Source: Bemisia tabaci (Eukaryota > Arthropoda > Insecta > Hemiptera > Aleyrodidae). From it: a stretch of DNA of 64,000 nt. How positions within the stretch are numbered: the stretch's first letter is position 1; each line of letters opens with the position of its first letter. This document shows, piece after piece, positions 10,001 to 22,626 of this stretch. The notes under the pieces are model-generated. The model was not told the DNA's origin, ran no database searches, and was given only the letters and a program-made list of their open reading frames with translations. Location: positions 28,334,382 to 28,398,381 of the forward strand of contig NC_092799.1 of assembly GCF_918797505.1 (NCBI RefSeq). Reading direction: 5' to 3'. Position numbers and translations under genes: made by a program.

Positions 10001-13000
10001 TCATCGGTGGGAAGCTCCGCAGTCTGGGCGTAACATTCTAACAAATGGATTAAATGTATTAAAATTGGAGATAAAAAAGTTAGCAACTGCTACATACCAA
10101 AAAGAATCCTTGCACAACTATCCTACTCAGCTTAAACTGTGAGCGAACGGATGAAATGATGAAAACATGAGACCAGTAAAGGGTTGAGGAACAGAAAGTA
10201 AAACACTACACCCGATTATATTCACGATATTACGATGCAAATCGTTTATTATTGTTTTAATACTACTATAATGCATTGTTACCCAGCGAATGATGAAATC
10301 AAATGTCAAAATTAAGAACTAATGACACAAAAAGTAAATGAAATAAAATAGAAACACCTTGACTTAGATGTTGTAAACAAAGATCCACGTTATCACCGAC
10401 AGGAATGGAGATTGAGAGTCGGAATGTGGGAGAGTAATGCCATGTCCATACCGCTCTTTGATTGGTTCAAACCCGATTCAACAACAAGATGCAGATTCAT
10501 TCCAAAGCGGATAAAGAATGGTAGTCGCATTTCGTACCTTCTTGACGTCACACGGCATCGTGTACGTTTTGGGTTCATCCTGATTGCATGGCACACCATG
10601 TACCCTCTGCGCGTCACAGCCTTTAAAATGGCGGCTCAACTCCAGTTGCGACTACCTTTCTTCCTTCACCATCACATGTCTCTACCTCACTCGTCATAGA
10701 ATGAGAATCCGAGGCTGGGCTAGAATTTGTTCTATGCCCTCGCTCAATGAGTATCATGAATCTCGAGTAAATCGAATTCTTCTTCGACCTATTCTCTACA
10801 CCAAAACCTAGAATAATAAAGCTCCAAGAGGAGTGCCTTCTTCATTTGAAATGCATGTGCTGTAATGTTGGGTGTCAGCGCTGACGATACCTACTGATCT
10901 ATCCTGCTAATGGACATAACCACTTAGATCTATTTATTTCCCCGATACTTTTTGAACATGAAGAGAAGAACATTGCTTTCTGTCTTCTACTTTCTGACAT
11001 TGCGGTGAAGTTCAAAGCCGAGCCCAGGTAACGATGCAAACTATTCAACCTCTGACCGTTACAGTTTCCTTGGACACAAAGCATGTAGAAATAGTTGTTG
11101 ACTGTAATTAATGGCTAACTCAATATCTGCTTGTGTCTGAGGAATGGTATTGGCAGAATGGATTAAATCTTCCTCAGCGACACCATTGGTTGACCGAGGA
11201 GAAATGATGAGGTATGAAATCAGAAATGTTTGCCACCTCTGCGCTTCCAAGCAATTTTTTACTTAGAATTGTTGACGCAGGGTCTATATATGTACCAAAT
11301 ACCATACTTTACAGTTGTTGATATAAATTATTAACTCAATCACAACAACCTTGCGATTCCCTTCCTCCGAGTTCACACAGTACCTCTCCTCGAACGTAGC
11401 ATAAGCGACCTGAAAAAGTTCAGAGTATTGGACACAAAATATGTAGAAATAGTGATTGACTGTACTTAATAGCCAAATTAATATCTGCTTGTGTCTGAGG
11501 AATGGTAGGTATTGGCAGAATGGATTTAATCTTCCTTTGCGACATCATCGGCTGACCATGGAGAAATGATAGGGTATGAAATCAGAAACGTTTGCAAGCT
11601 CTGCGCTCCCAAGCAGTTCTTACTTAGCGTTGTTGACGCAGGGTCCTCTGAGATAAATAGGTATAAAATCCTATTTTGGGAATCCTTAAGCTCATTTGAA
11701 CAGTGATATTTAGAAATGAATCAAGTTCCATTGCTGCTTTGCAGGCTCTGCGCTCCCAAGAAAATCTTACTTGGCATTGTTAATGCAGGGTCCTCGTAAG
11801 TAAATAGATACCTATAAAATCCTGTTTTGGAAATCCTAAAGCTCATTTGAACAGTGATATTTAGAAATGAATCAAGTTCCATTGCCATTAAAATTATGCA
11901 ACCTGACCTTAAGGGAAACTGAATGCATGCATTCCCGTTCAGTTCATTTAAAACCAGAATGCTTGGGTGGAAAAACACAAATTATTCAAATTCTGGGGCA
12001 TTTTTCACAAAAAGGAAAAGTTGCATCTTTTTGAAAGCAATTCAATAGACTTGATTCTTTACTTCTATACGCAGTCCATATTTAAACAGTTATTCCATCA
12101 TCCAAATTATGTTTGCTGCTGGGATAGGTTATTTCAGTGCTAAAAATGAGGCCACCTGCGGCCTAATTATTGAAGCTAAGTCATGCTGCAATCACACGCT
12201 GAATTTAGCAGCTGAATGTAGAAGTCATCAGTAATCGGCTGAAATTTAGCAGATTCGAGTTATTTTCATCCCGATGTGTATCAAATCTACTTGAATAGTT
12301 CAAACAAATTCAAAATTGGTGGTTGCTGAGAATCGTTGCTGAATTTTGCGCGTCACGCGCAAAATTCAGGCATCGGGTCGATGACTTCTACATTCAAGCC
12401 ACATTCAGCGTGTGATTGTGGCATGAGCCTGAAACTATAAGACATAGCCCTATCTTAACCATGTAATATATTGCAATTGGATGTCTTATCGGGCTGCTTT
12501 AAACTTTAAATAATTGGCCCCCTGGTTAAAATTTAAGAAGGAACTAGCTACCAAAAGTAGGCACTTCTTAAATTTTAATCCCACACAATGCTTGACAACT
12601 AAATATAAGTGGTAATCTTTACTTATATGATTACTTAATTCCAATACCTTTGAACAAATAGTAAGCCATACATCCGTTAGAGATGAAGCCTGTGATCAAG
12701 GCATCAATTCGTAAATCCAAGGAAGAAAATGCGAACCATGAACAAACAATGACCACTGTATGAAACTGAACAGCACTTGCTATGAAGAAATTAAAATTAT
12801 ACTCATCTTTAGTAAACTTTGTGTTGACACTCAACATGAATTCAAAACATGAAACTGAACAGCACTTGCAATGAAGAAATTGAAATTATTCTCATCTTTA
12901 GTAAACTTTGTGTTGACACTCACATGAATTCAAAACATTGATTAATTATGGTGTATTTAAAGTAGCTGTGTTTGTAAAACCTTAGTGCTGTAAATTTAGA

Positions 13001-16000
13001 GGAGCCAATGATAGTATTGCAATGAAATGTGGATAGAATAAAGTACACACATTCCGGTCAATACTGTTCAGTGGTCCTTTAGAGAACCGGTTGGATACTT
13101 CGAGCACAGTTTGGAGAGTTGAGGACAAAAAAAAAGGGAAGACTTTAGGTTGTGAAACGCTCAGCCGCTTCCAGGAGGAGACGATGAAGGATGCGCAGAC
13201 CCTCTCGATTCAAGTGAAGCAAGTCTACTCGGCGATTCTGATGACCTCTTTTAGGAAAATAAAACTTTTCGTAAAATCGGCGGTCAGGCTCCCAAGAGTC
13301 TTGACGCATGAAGGGAGAGAAGCTGTCAACCACAAGAACACGATCACGCAATGATTCTCTGGAGCAAAAGCTCGACAACCATTGATTGACCACATCAATC
13401 TTGCGATTGACATGCGCAGGAAAGAGAGGAATAGGAGGGATTCTGCCGACGACGATGAAGCGAAAGTGTCTTTCGGCATAAAGAAGGAGGGCCTTCAAGG
13501 CCTTTTTAAGGGCTGGGACATCAACTTCCGCCTTGATGTCGTTAGTCCCTGCTAGAATGATAAGAATATCCCTGTCTTTGTCGAAGGCTTCATTTCTTGA
13601 AAGGCGCTTAAGAATCTGGGTTTTTAGGATCGATCGGAGCCAAAGATCATGGTTTGCCGGAGGAAGGCAACAAGCAGAAGCACCACTAACTGCCAAGGAT
13701 ACAGAATCTTCGACAGGAAAATTATTAAGCATACGAACCAATTGACTGGCTCCAAGGAAAACGTACATGATGACAGATGAAGTAACTAGGTTAGGTGTGA
13801 AGAATACAAAGTAAAGACAAATCAAGAGAAAAGATTAGCTCAGAAGAGGAACAAGAGTTTGGACCAGAGATAAGAGATCAGTTGGAGAGCGGATAAGATA
13901 CGAACGTTACGCTACCTGATTAATTCTTCCAAAAAAATAGGAAATTACCAAGATAACAATCCAAGCCTGTGCGAAGTTGAGCAGAGAATGGAGAACGGAC
14001 GGGCGCATGCAGAAGGAGGTGGCAAGCCGGCCGTTGTTGGTTTTGGCCATGACGTAAGATGCACACTGTCCAATGGGAATGAGGGTTTCACGCATTACGT
14101 GACCCAAATATGTCACGATCTTCTTTTGCTATATCGTTGCTTGATGTGACGTAGGCTTGTACATTTCTCCGCTCGCCACCACCTCCTGAATGATGAGATT
14201 ATCATAAGAAGAGTCGATTAATTTCATTAATTAACGGCTTAACAAACTTAAATCGCAACCGATTTTGCCACAAAACCTGTTTCTATAAATGACGACCGCT
14301 CTTTACGAGGAAATGACTGCAACCAGCAAGACAACTTGTCTCTGGTGCAGAGGTACCCCTTTACTTCGTCATGGCATCACACCGTCAACCTGTCACTACC
14401 TGTCATGCCCCGTCTTAAGTGTTTTAATTCTTCATTATGAAAAAAACAAATGAATGACTCATTTGCTACATCTTGAACGAATTGGCTGGTATTGACTGCA
14501 CTGCTGCAAGATTGCTCTGTCGTTTTGAATCTATTCCTCTGGAAACTGAAGAATTTTTTGGATTAATCGTTTCTTACCCCTTTTATATTCAGGAGAACTG
14601 TGATTTAAAGTGTGAAGTCAGTGTTAATTATTTTATTCTCTTGAAAAATAGTTCCACTGAACTTTATTTTTGTGTTGTTTATGTTTCGTTGTCTCCGTTT
14701 CTCCACCGTTTCCTCACCTGTGGTACTCGTATTTGTAAGTTGCATGCGTTTAATAATAAGAATTAGGGCTCAATAGTACCTACCTGTTTACAATTCAGAT
14801 GCTTAATAATTTTAGAACCTAGCGTTTATTTTTTTTTGTAGTATCTCTCACAATTTATTTGTACTTGAGACTGCCTTTGAAAATGACCCACCCTTGAATT
14901 TAAATTGAACCTCAAGGCTTTCCTTGAAAATTTCGTTCAAATTAATTACATTGATGCCAATTTTAGTCTGTTTATCCCTAATTTAATGATGAAATCCTAT
15001 TCGGAATCTTTGAAAGGATTTGTGGCAGAGCCTACCAAAAATCAGACCGATTTATTAAATTTGCCCCAGCCAATCCTACTGGCCAATGCCACGTCAGAGA
15101 AGAATCTGACACAAGTGTCTCAGGAGCAGTTTACAAAATTCTGATATGTAGTCGCCTTTTAGGCAGTTCTTGAGAAGCTTTCTCTATTCATGCTTAAGAC
15201 GTGGTACTGGCTGGAGTCCTGGAGGACGCCAGAGAGCTAATCCTACTGGCCAGTGGCATATTCCAAGAGAACTGAGAAAATTCTAAGGAACAGCCCGGTA
15301 AAATTCGCGTTAATCGCTATGTTATTGCAGCTTTTGAGATCCTTGTCTGATTCATGCTGCAGATGTGGTATTGGCTGGAGTCCTGGAGGACGCCAGAGAG
15401 CCAATCCTACTGGCCAATGCCACGTCAGAGAAGAATCTGACACAAGTGTCTTAGGAGCAGTTTACAAAATTCCGATATGTAGTCGCCTTTTAGGCAGTTC
15501 TTGAGAAGCTTTCTCTATTCATGCTTAAGACGTGGTACTGGCTGGAGTCCTGGAGGACGCCAGAGAGCTAATCCTACTGGCCAGTGGCATATTCCAAGAG
15601 AACTGAGAAAATTCTGAGGAACAGCCCAAGAGTAACAGCTGCAGGGTAATTTTTAGGAACTAACCTAACTTTCTATTCCTACTTCACCAAATGAAAATAT
15701 TAATAATTTTCATTTTCGATGTTTAGTTCATTATAGTTAGTATAATTTATAAAATAAGTTGTAAAACCTAGTATCCGTTCATAGTGCGTTAGTGCGAAAT
15801 GAATGATTTGAGTTAATTTATAATTTTATTATTTTATTTCATAAGTAAAGGGCTTGTAGCTGTGATGTGCTTTTTTTCAGATCATATTTTAAGTTTAATA
15901 TTTCTAAGTGAGTACTGTTTCATAGTCTACTATTTTATATAATTGTTGTACCAATGAATGATTCCACCGAGATTATGACCATGTCTAAAGCATTCTGTCA

Positions 16001-19000
16001 ATTACCTCAGTAGATCCTCAAGAATCTTAGAATTGCTAAGATTTTTAAGGATCGCAGTCTTCACTGTGTGGCATTATTCGTGTATTATTTAATCGAAGAT
16101 GCCTCTCAGTGTTGACAAGCGATTCTGAATATGTTCATCACATATCATTGAGGAGTTCCAATTAAGTTTCAACAAACACGATAAAAATGGTATTTACAGA
16201 ATCAGATCGTTGAGGGATAGGTGGCGGAGCCACCAAAATGCCGGCGCGAAGCGCCGGCTCGAGCGAGAAAGTCCCGTGCGGTCCCCGCACCAATCCGCGA
16301 AGTGGATGGGGGGGGCGAAGCCCCCCAAATGCCGGCGCGAAGCGCCGGTACGCGGCGCGAAGCGCCGCGCATAAATTGGCCGGAGGCCAATTTTTTTTAA
16401 ATGTAAGTATAGAAAATTCGAATTTAGAAAGAAAAATTACAAATGAGAAAAGGCGACGAAATCTCTAATTTTCTGAGAGTGTAGTGAGTTTAAGCGCTCA
16501 GCCGATAGGCAGCGCTTTTTGATTTCGACTTGCCTCTAGAGTACTAGTATACTAGTGCTAATTCGTTTAAATGGCGCACCAGCTCATCGATGTGTTGGCT
16601 TTTTGGTGGGGTCCAGTTTTAAATAAAGCTGTGAAAACCGTATTTTACGCTTTTAACGTAATGCGCGGGTAGTTTCGATCGTTTGTAAGAAAATTCCTTA
16701 GCGGTATAGAGTAATTCTTATCGAAATTGATCGTTGAAAATAAATGAAGCCTAAAAAAAAACGTGCCTGATGAGCTCAACGGTGACTATCATTTTCGGGA
16801 AATGAAAAAACGCGTTTACGGTTTCCTTGGTAACCATTGTTTGCTATCAGCTGATGTTTTATTTCCATTACCCAGCAAAGTCGACGGAGTTTATACTTCC
16901 TTTCTTTACTAAATACATTGACTAACACCTGAGCGCTTTTCTAATACGACAGTATTAGAACTTTCCCGCTTGTTTACTTTTGTCGTCTTTCAGTGATAAG
17001 ACAGCACCTTTAATTAGTCGAGTTAAGAGAGAAACCAAACACGCAATTTGGCCTGGTACGGCACGACTTAGAAAGAAACGATGGAGAGGACTTGAGATGA
17101 AAAGGAGAAGCCTTCGGCGCGGCGATCGGCATGTGACACATATTAGCCCCTACATGACTGCACAAATACTTCACGCATTGCGGCAAACACAGTGCGATCA
17201 GCGTGAAACGCATAGCGCCTACAAGACTGCGTCAAACACAGTGCGTTCAGCAGCGGTCGGCGTGAAACTCGTAGCGCCTACAAGACTGTCGGAAAACTTC
17301 ACGCATTGCGCCAAACACGGTGCGGTCTGCGCGGCGCGGCGGTGGAAGTTAAAATCATTAATCCACATTTATGTTCGTTCTTTCAAATATTTTCGTTCAT
17401 TTCTTATGAATGGAAGGCCTTGTCTACACAGAGATAGGTTTACGAGACTTAACTTTCGCGCAAAGTTCCGTGAACTTTTGCTAGTAGTATTGACAGGGCT
17501 TTCCCAAAAAATGTGTTCAACACAAATAAACGCGTCTTATGCACCCCTCCCCCGCTGGCACGTTCATTTGGTGGTTTTCATTGATGTTTCAAAACGAATG
17601 AGAAGGGGGCGGCAAAATACAGGCGGCCCATGGGCGGCAAGTAGGTAAATCCGGCCCTGGAAACTGCCGTGATTTTTCTTCTCTGTTCGAAGAAAATTCT
17701 GCAAAAACTTCAAGGAATGTTGCCACTTTGTTCTCCTTCAAAAAAATAACATAGAGGCGAAGATTTTCAGACAACGCGAACGAGATATGTGATTGCAGAC
17801 TTACGCCGTCGATACGGAGGAGAGGAGAAAATACAGAGAAAAACAGATTGACTGCGCACAAATACGTGCATGCAATTTTACTATCGTAGAGGAGACTTCC
17901 GAATAGATGCGAACCCAAATGTTTTCTTAGAGTCTAATTGTTTTCTTTTATCGGAAAATTTTCATCTCAATAATGCACAGAGTAATGCGTTCCCTCCAAT
18001 CAACCTCTAACTGTGTGCCTTTTGATCCTTCAGGGCCACACCCGTTGCAATTCTTTTGGAAAATACATGGCTACTTTACGCATCAGGAGCATTCAATGGA
18101 ATCGGAGCCGGTTTAATCTGGACCGCCGCTTCGAATTACCTAGTTCTCAACTCTACGGAACTAACGCTAGCACGGAACATGGCCCTGTTTTGGTTCTTCT
18201 ATCAATGCGGGTGAGCAAATGATCTTGTCACTTGTCGAATGCAAAGTCTATCATCGATCAATCATTTTTTTCGGTGGTATTGGTATCTCCCTTTCAAGAT
18301 TTTTAGTTGAATTATTTGGAAGTATTTAACCTTAATCAGTCCACTACATCGAAATTCGCTGAATTTCTTCTCGTTTTTTTCTTCTTTTTTACAAAAACTA
18401 AGCCAAATTTTGTTAATATATGCTCTTTAGACTAAAAAAGAAATTCACAAAAACTTTCAAACCGTTGTGTGACTCGTAGTTCTCTGTCAGAAAAATTAAG
18501 TGCGAGAGGGCAGCAGCAGACAACGCAGCAGCGTATTGTACAGTTGAGCTTATTCTGATTAAATTCATCCGTTTGGTTTTTGTTTTTGCTAAACTCACGC
18601 ACACGCTGGAGGAACTCATATGATTTGCTCTGCCGTGCTGAGGAAGCACGCCGTATGAATATTTGAGAGTTGCCAAATTTCCCTTTATTTTCAGATATTT
18701 TCGATTAATTTGCCCACAAAATCGTTTGAAAATTTTGGAAAATAATAATCGCAACTTTCCCAGTAAATTCGGTTTTTATCGCAGGAAATTTGGCAACGTC
18801 TGAAGGCTCATCCAGCATTATTCCTTAGCACGGCAGTGCTGTCGTGTTACGAACATTTGTTCTGGAGGAGAACAAACGGTTTTGCAATCAATGTTGAAAG
18901 CTAAATCACCATACATTGATAGCTAAAGTGCGAAACCATGTATCTCCGTTTGCAACGTTGCAGACTTCCTGTCACACATTACTTTTTCTCAGGAAAACTA

Positions 19001-22000
19001 CAGTCAACGTAATACCTTGAAAACTCCGATGATTTATGTTCTCTTCAAACAGAATATTCTATAAAAATGTTGAGCTATAAAGTTGGTTTTCTGCGCCCTC
19101 AGTGGAAATTTTGAAACACCGTAACGTAGATGCGTGGTGTTGCATTTTAGCCATCGATATCGATGTTTTCCTCATTTTCCACTTTGAAAAAAGTTACATT
19201 CCATATTCAATCAATTAAACCCATTACCGATGAATCAACTGTTCATATTTTTTACAGGCAGTTCCCGGGCAATCTGTTCACGTATTTTGCATTCAGGCAC
19301 TCAACCGTGAAAGTAGATGAAGCTACACGGAGACTGGTCTTGTACGTTTTGACCGGTATGATGGCTACGGGGGCTTTCGCGTATCTGCTGCTCAGAGAAG
19401 TGCCCAAAAGTGAAAAGGAACCAGACGCCGATACGCCTTTGCAAGCGTTAAAGAAGACTTGGAGCATAGCTTTATCAAAGAAAACGGCTGTTCTTCTTTT
19501 GGCCTATGGATATTGTGGTACCGAGATAAGATCATATTTTTGATTAAATTTCGTCTTGTTTCGAGGCCTCGATGTACGATCAAATTCCCGCACCAATTGC
19601 TATCAAAGTGTCGGGAGTCATCAGTCTTAAAATTGTTACTTTGCCTAATTTTCAAATGAAAACCTGACAGAAATATTGCATGGGGCAAGAAATGATGAAT
19701 GGTGGCACTCCATTCTGATCAAAATATGACGGCAAGTACAATTTTGATCAAAGAGAACTCTTGAATGGTGACCATCCGTCATTTTACTGGTCTACTTTGA
19801 TCGGAATTGGTTAGGAATTTGATCGTGTATCGAGACCTTTATATGCAAGGGCCGGATTTTGTTTTTCTGTACTTAAATGGAGACTTCAGCAATTTAGTTA
19901 CAGCTTCATCGCAGTGTTTCCAAATCTCATCTGCTATTTTAATTCTTTGAAAGGAAACCAAACTACATCTCCACGCAAAAATTGTTGCACTTTTTTTGCC
20001 CATATGGAGGTTACTTCCACAAAATTAATTTAGACGAAAATATTGATTGGTCAACCCTTCCACAATACTGAAGTAGGTGATGAGATTTTAAAACACCTCG
20101 ATGTAGATGTGACTGCTTTGCTTAGCTCTGTTCAAATATGGTTAGAGCAAGTTGAAACTGCGCTCATGTCCATTCTACGGCTTCTGATCGGTCGGTGGTG
20201 AAGTTTCAGTCCATCAACAAATTTTAGTGCAAAAAAAACTAACAAAATTCAACACTGCGGTAGTTGAAATAAAGTTATCGATCAATTCTTTGACGATGTC
20301 ACACCCGCATTTTTAACCGGCAAAAAAAAAAAAAAGAAGCAAATGTACAACAAAAATGTCAAGCAGATTGTTTCTTTTCGATTTTCATTTTTTTTTGCCG
20401 GTTGAAAATTCGGGTATGACACCGCAAAACATTGCATCGCAAAACAACAAAATCGAATCTCGAGTGCAAGGCTTGTTTTTCTCCAGTTAAACTAATGTAG
20501 TTCTACATGCAAGAAAGATATGACGCTGCTACGTTTACAATAAAAAATGTCTGTGAGCAGGAATACGATAATTTTTGTTTTTAGTTTTGTTTTTTTTTTC
20601 TTGGAACAATCATGATTAACTGTACGGGTGGTTGAACTAATTCACCGTAATAGTGCAAACTTCCTGTTTCGTTCACAATGAAATCATATCAATCGAGGAT
20701 ATAGTAGCTCACTCGTACATAATATACTGATCGATACGCGGATTGCATTTTGCAAAAAGGAACAAAGAGCATTCCAATGTTGTTAAGATTGTGCAAATTA
20801 CATGCTTTGCTAAAAATTACTGAAATCATGCAAAAAAGGTAATTTTTGTGTTGAGTTCTAAGTTTATCGGGGTAAAGATAAAACTTGTTTAGATGATCAG
20901 ATTATATTTGCTAGGTGGAAAAAGTTGTACAATTTTAACGACATAATGCTCCTGGTTCCTTTTTGCAAAATGCAATACACATGTGTGTGTTTGTGATTTT
21001 TCCACGTGCACTTTGGGTTAGGTTAGCTGTTTGATTTTCAGAGTTTGTAATTCTGAATTTCCAGGATTGCATTTGGCGTTCATCTTCGGTATCTACGGAT
21101 CTAGCATTGGTTTTACTCTACAAATCGGAGAGGGTGTTAAAAGACTCGTGCCTTTGGCTGCAATTTTGATTGGATGCGGGGAAGTATCAGGTAGCTAATT
21201 TTTCTATGTAAAATTTTCTGATGTTTTTAAATGTTGAAAACTCCACTGTTTCATGACAAATAGTGAACAAAATTAAAATGCGTTCATTTTCATGTAATAT
21301 ATTGAAGAAAATTAAAAGACCTTCATTGTTATGTAATATATTGAAAATATTTATTAAAGCAAACACTAAATCGACGGTGAAAGTACCAAACCACGTATCT
21401 CGGTTTGCGACGTCGCAGACTTCCCGTCATACTTTATTTTCTAAATGAAAAACTACTTAACATCCAGTCTTGAAAATTTCTGTGATTTTTCCTCTTCGTG
21501 CGGAGAAAATTCCGTGAAAATTTCAAGGAATGATATTGATTTGGTCTACTTCAAAAAAATAAAATGTGAGCGTAGATTTTTAAACACCGCAAACGAGATA
21601 CGTGGTTTGGTAGTTTCACCGTCGAATTGTAAGTAAAAGAATGAAGAAGATGAAAATGAACAAAAGGGTAAATAAAGATCGGTTATTCTATGCAAAACTA
21701 TTTTTTTAAGTTTCAGAGGTATTTGAGACGATATATAAGTCACGAAAGTACAGAATTGTGTGATAATAATATCGCTTTTACTCTACATGATGTATGTGCT
21801 TTTACCTACTTATTTCTCTTTTTCAGGTGGGATACTGGGGCAAATTTTTGGAAACGTGAACGTTTATCGTATCAATTTATTTTTCGTTTTCGCTGTGATA
21901 ATCAACTGCATCTTTTATCTAGTAGTATTTTTGAGCTTACCATCTGACGCAAATTTTGGAAATACGTTTCAGAAATCTATCATTGAACCACAGTAAGCAT

Positions 22001-22576
22001 TTTTTTATTGTTGAATTCTTTGGTCGAATAGTTCAATACTTATTAATGAAGTGTCAGGATTTTAGTGACAATTTTCTGTTGCCTGCGTAAAGGAATAATA
22101 ATGTTTTTTATATACATTCATATGCAAAACTGGCAAGACTTAGCGTGCTCTGAATGGCGATTTTCAAAAATATCTGTTTTTCTATCAATGTTGGTCCCAA
22201 AAATCAATATAATTAAAAAAAAAAATTTGTGATTTGATTCCATTTTACTTGTTTAGAGCTGTAAGTATGTCTCTGAATAGTGGACGGAAAACTCTGTTGG
22301 GCAGGTACTGTTACTTTAAACTGGTCTGTAAAATATATTCAATAAGATACGATGTAGTGAAATGCAACAAAATAGAGCACTTTTGGTCATTTGAGGCTGT
22401 GTCACCCCCGAAACAAAATGAATCATTGAGAACTTAAGGTTTTGTCTTCATTTTATCTTTGAGTACCTGATTCGTGTTTTATTTTTTACCTATGATGAAT
22501 TTTTCTCAATTTATGGAATGTAATGTTTATTTTTTACATTAAATTCGGGAAGGAGTGAATATTAAAACTTTGAACT

Positions 22577-22626
<50 letters not shown>

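Larger units (their letters stand above)
10021..13144. other. Unassigned repeat-rich DNA inside gene A intron 2
   Basis: A unit containing GGACACAAA, TATGTAGAAATAGT and ATATCTGCTTGTGTCTGAGG occurs at about 11070 and again at about 11428. A later partial copy (about 11740) carries GCAGGGTCCTC and GTGATATTTAGAAATGAATC. I found no recognisable protein in either orientation. Confidence 0.4.
9092..17659. mobile_element. hAT-like element, heavily interrupted copy
   Basis: The left end CAGGGCCGCATTAAG (9092) continues to about 9166 (GGCGGCAAATTTTG). The matching body resumes near 16389 and ends CCGGCCCTG at 17659. Flanking 8-bp duplications (AAAACTGC/GAAACTGC) identify the outer ends. About 7.2 kb of foreign DNA (about 9167-16388) and a further roughly 0.5 kb (about 16480-16980) sit inside relative to the 811-bp copy at 4094. 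Confidence 0.65.
8983..17811. mobile_element. CGACGG-ended MITE split by an 8.6-kb nested insertion
   Basis: The left part (8983-9091) carries CCTCGGTTTGCCACTTCGCAG and ends in AAAACTGC. The right part resumes at 17660 with GAAACTGCCGTGATTTTTC and runs to CCGTCG at 17811. Joined, they match the 252-253-bp family copies at 21372, 27439 and 47615. The AAAACTGC/GAAACTGC pair at the break is an 8-bp target duplication of the hAT-like element inserted there. Confidence 0.65.

Noticed and set aside
10393..10699. Overlapping frames on both strands around 10.4-10.7 kb
   Set aside because: They are mutually antisense, have no family motifs and lie in repeat-derived DNA inside an intron.
14473..14766. 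97-codon + strand frame
   Set aside because: No ATG at the start and no recognisable domain; surrounded by unassigned repeats.
16980..17648. 222-codon + strand frame
   Set aside because: It reads through the hAT-like element's repeated CTTCACGCATTGCG segments; long only because the element is locally GC-rich. The same region in the other copies is not open.
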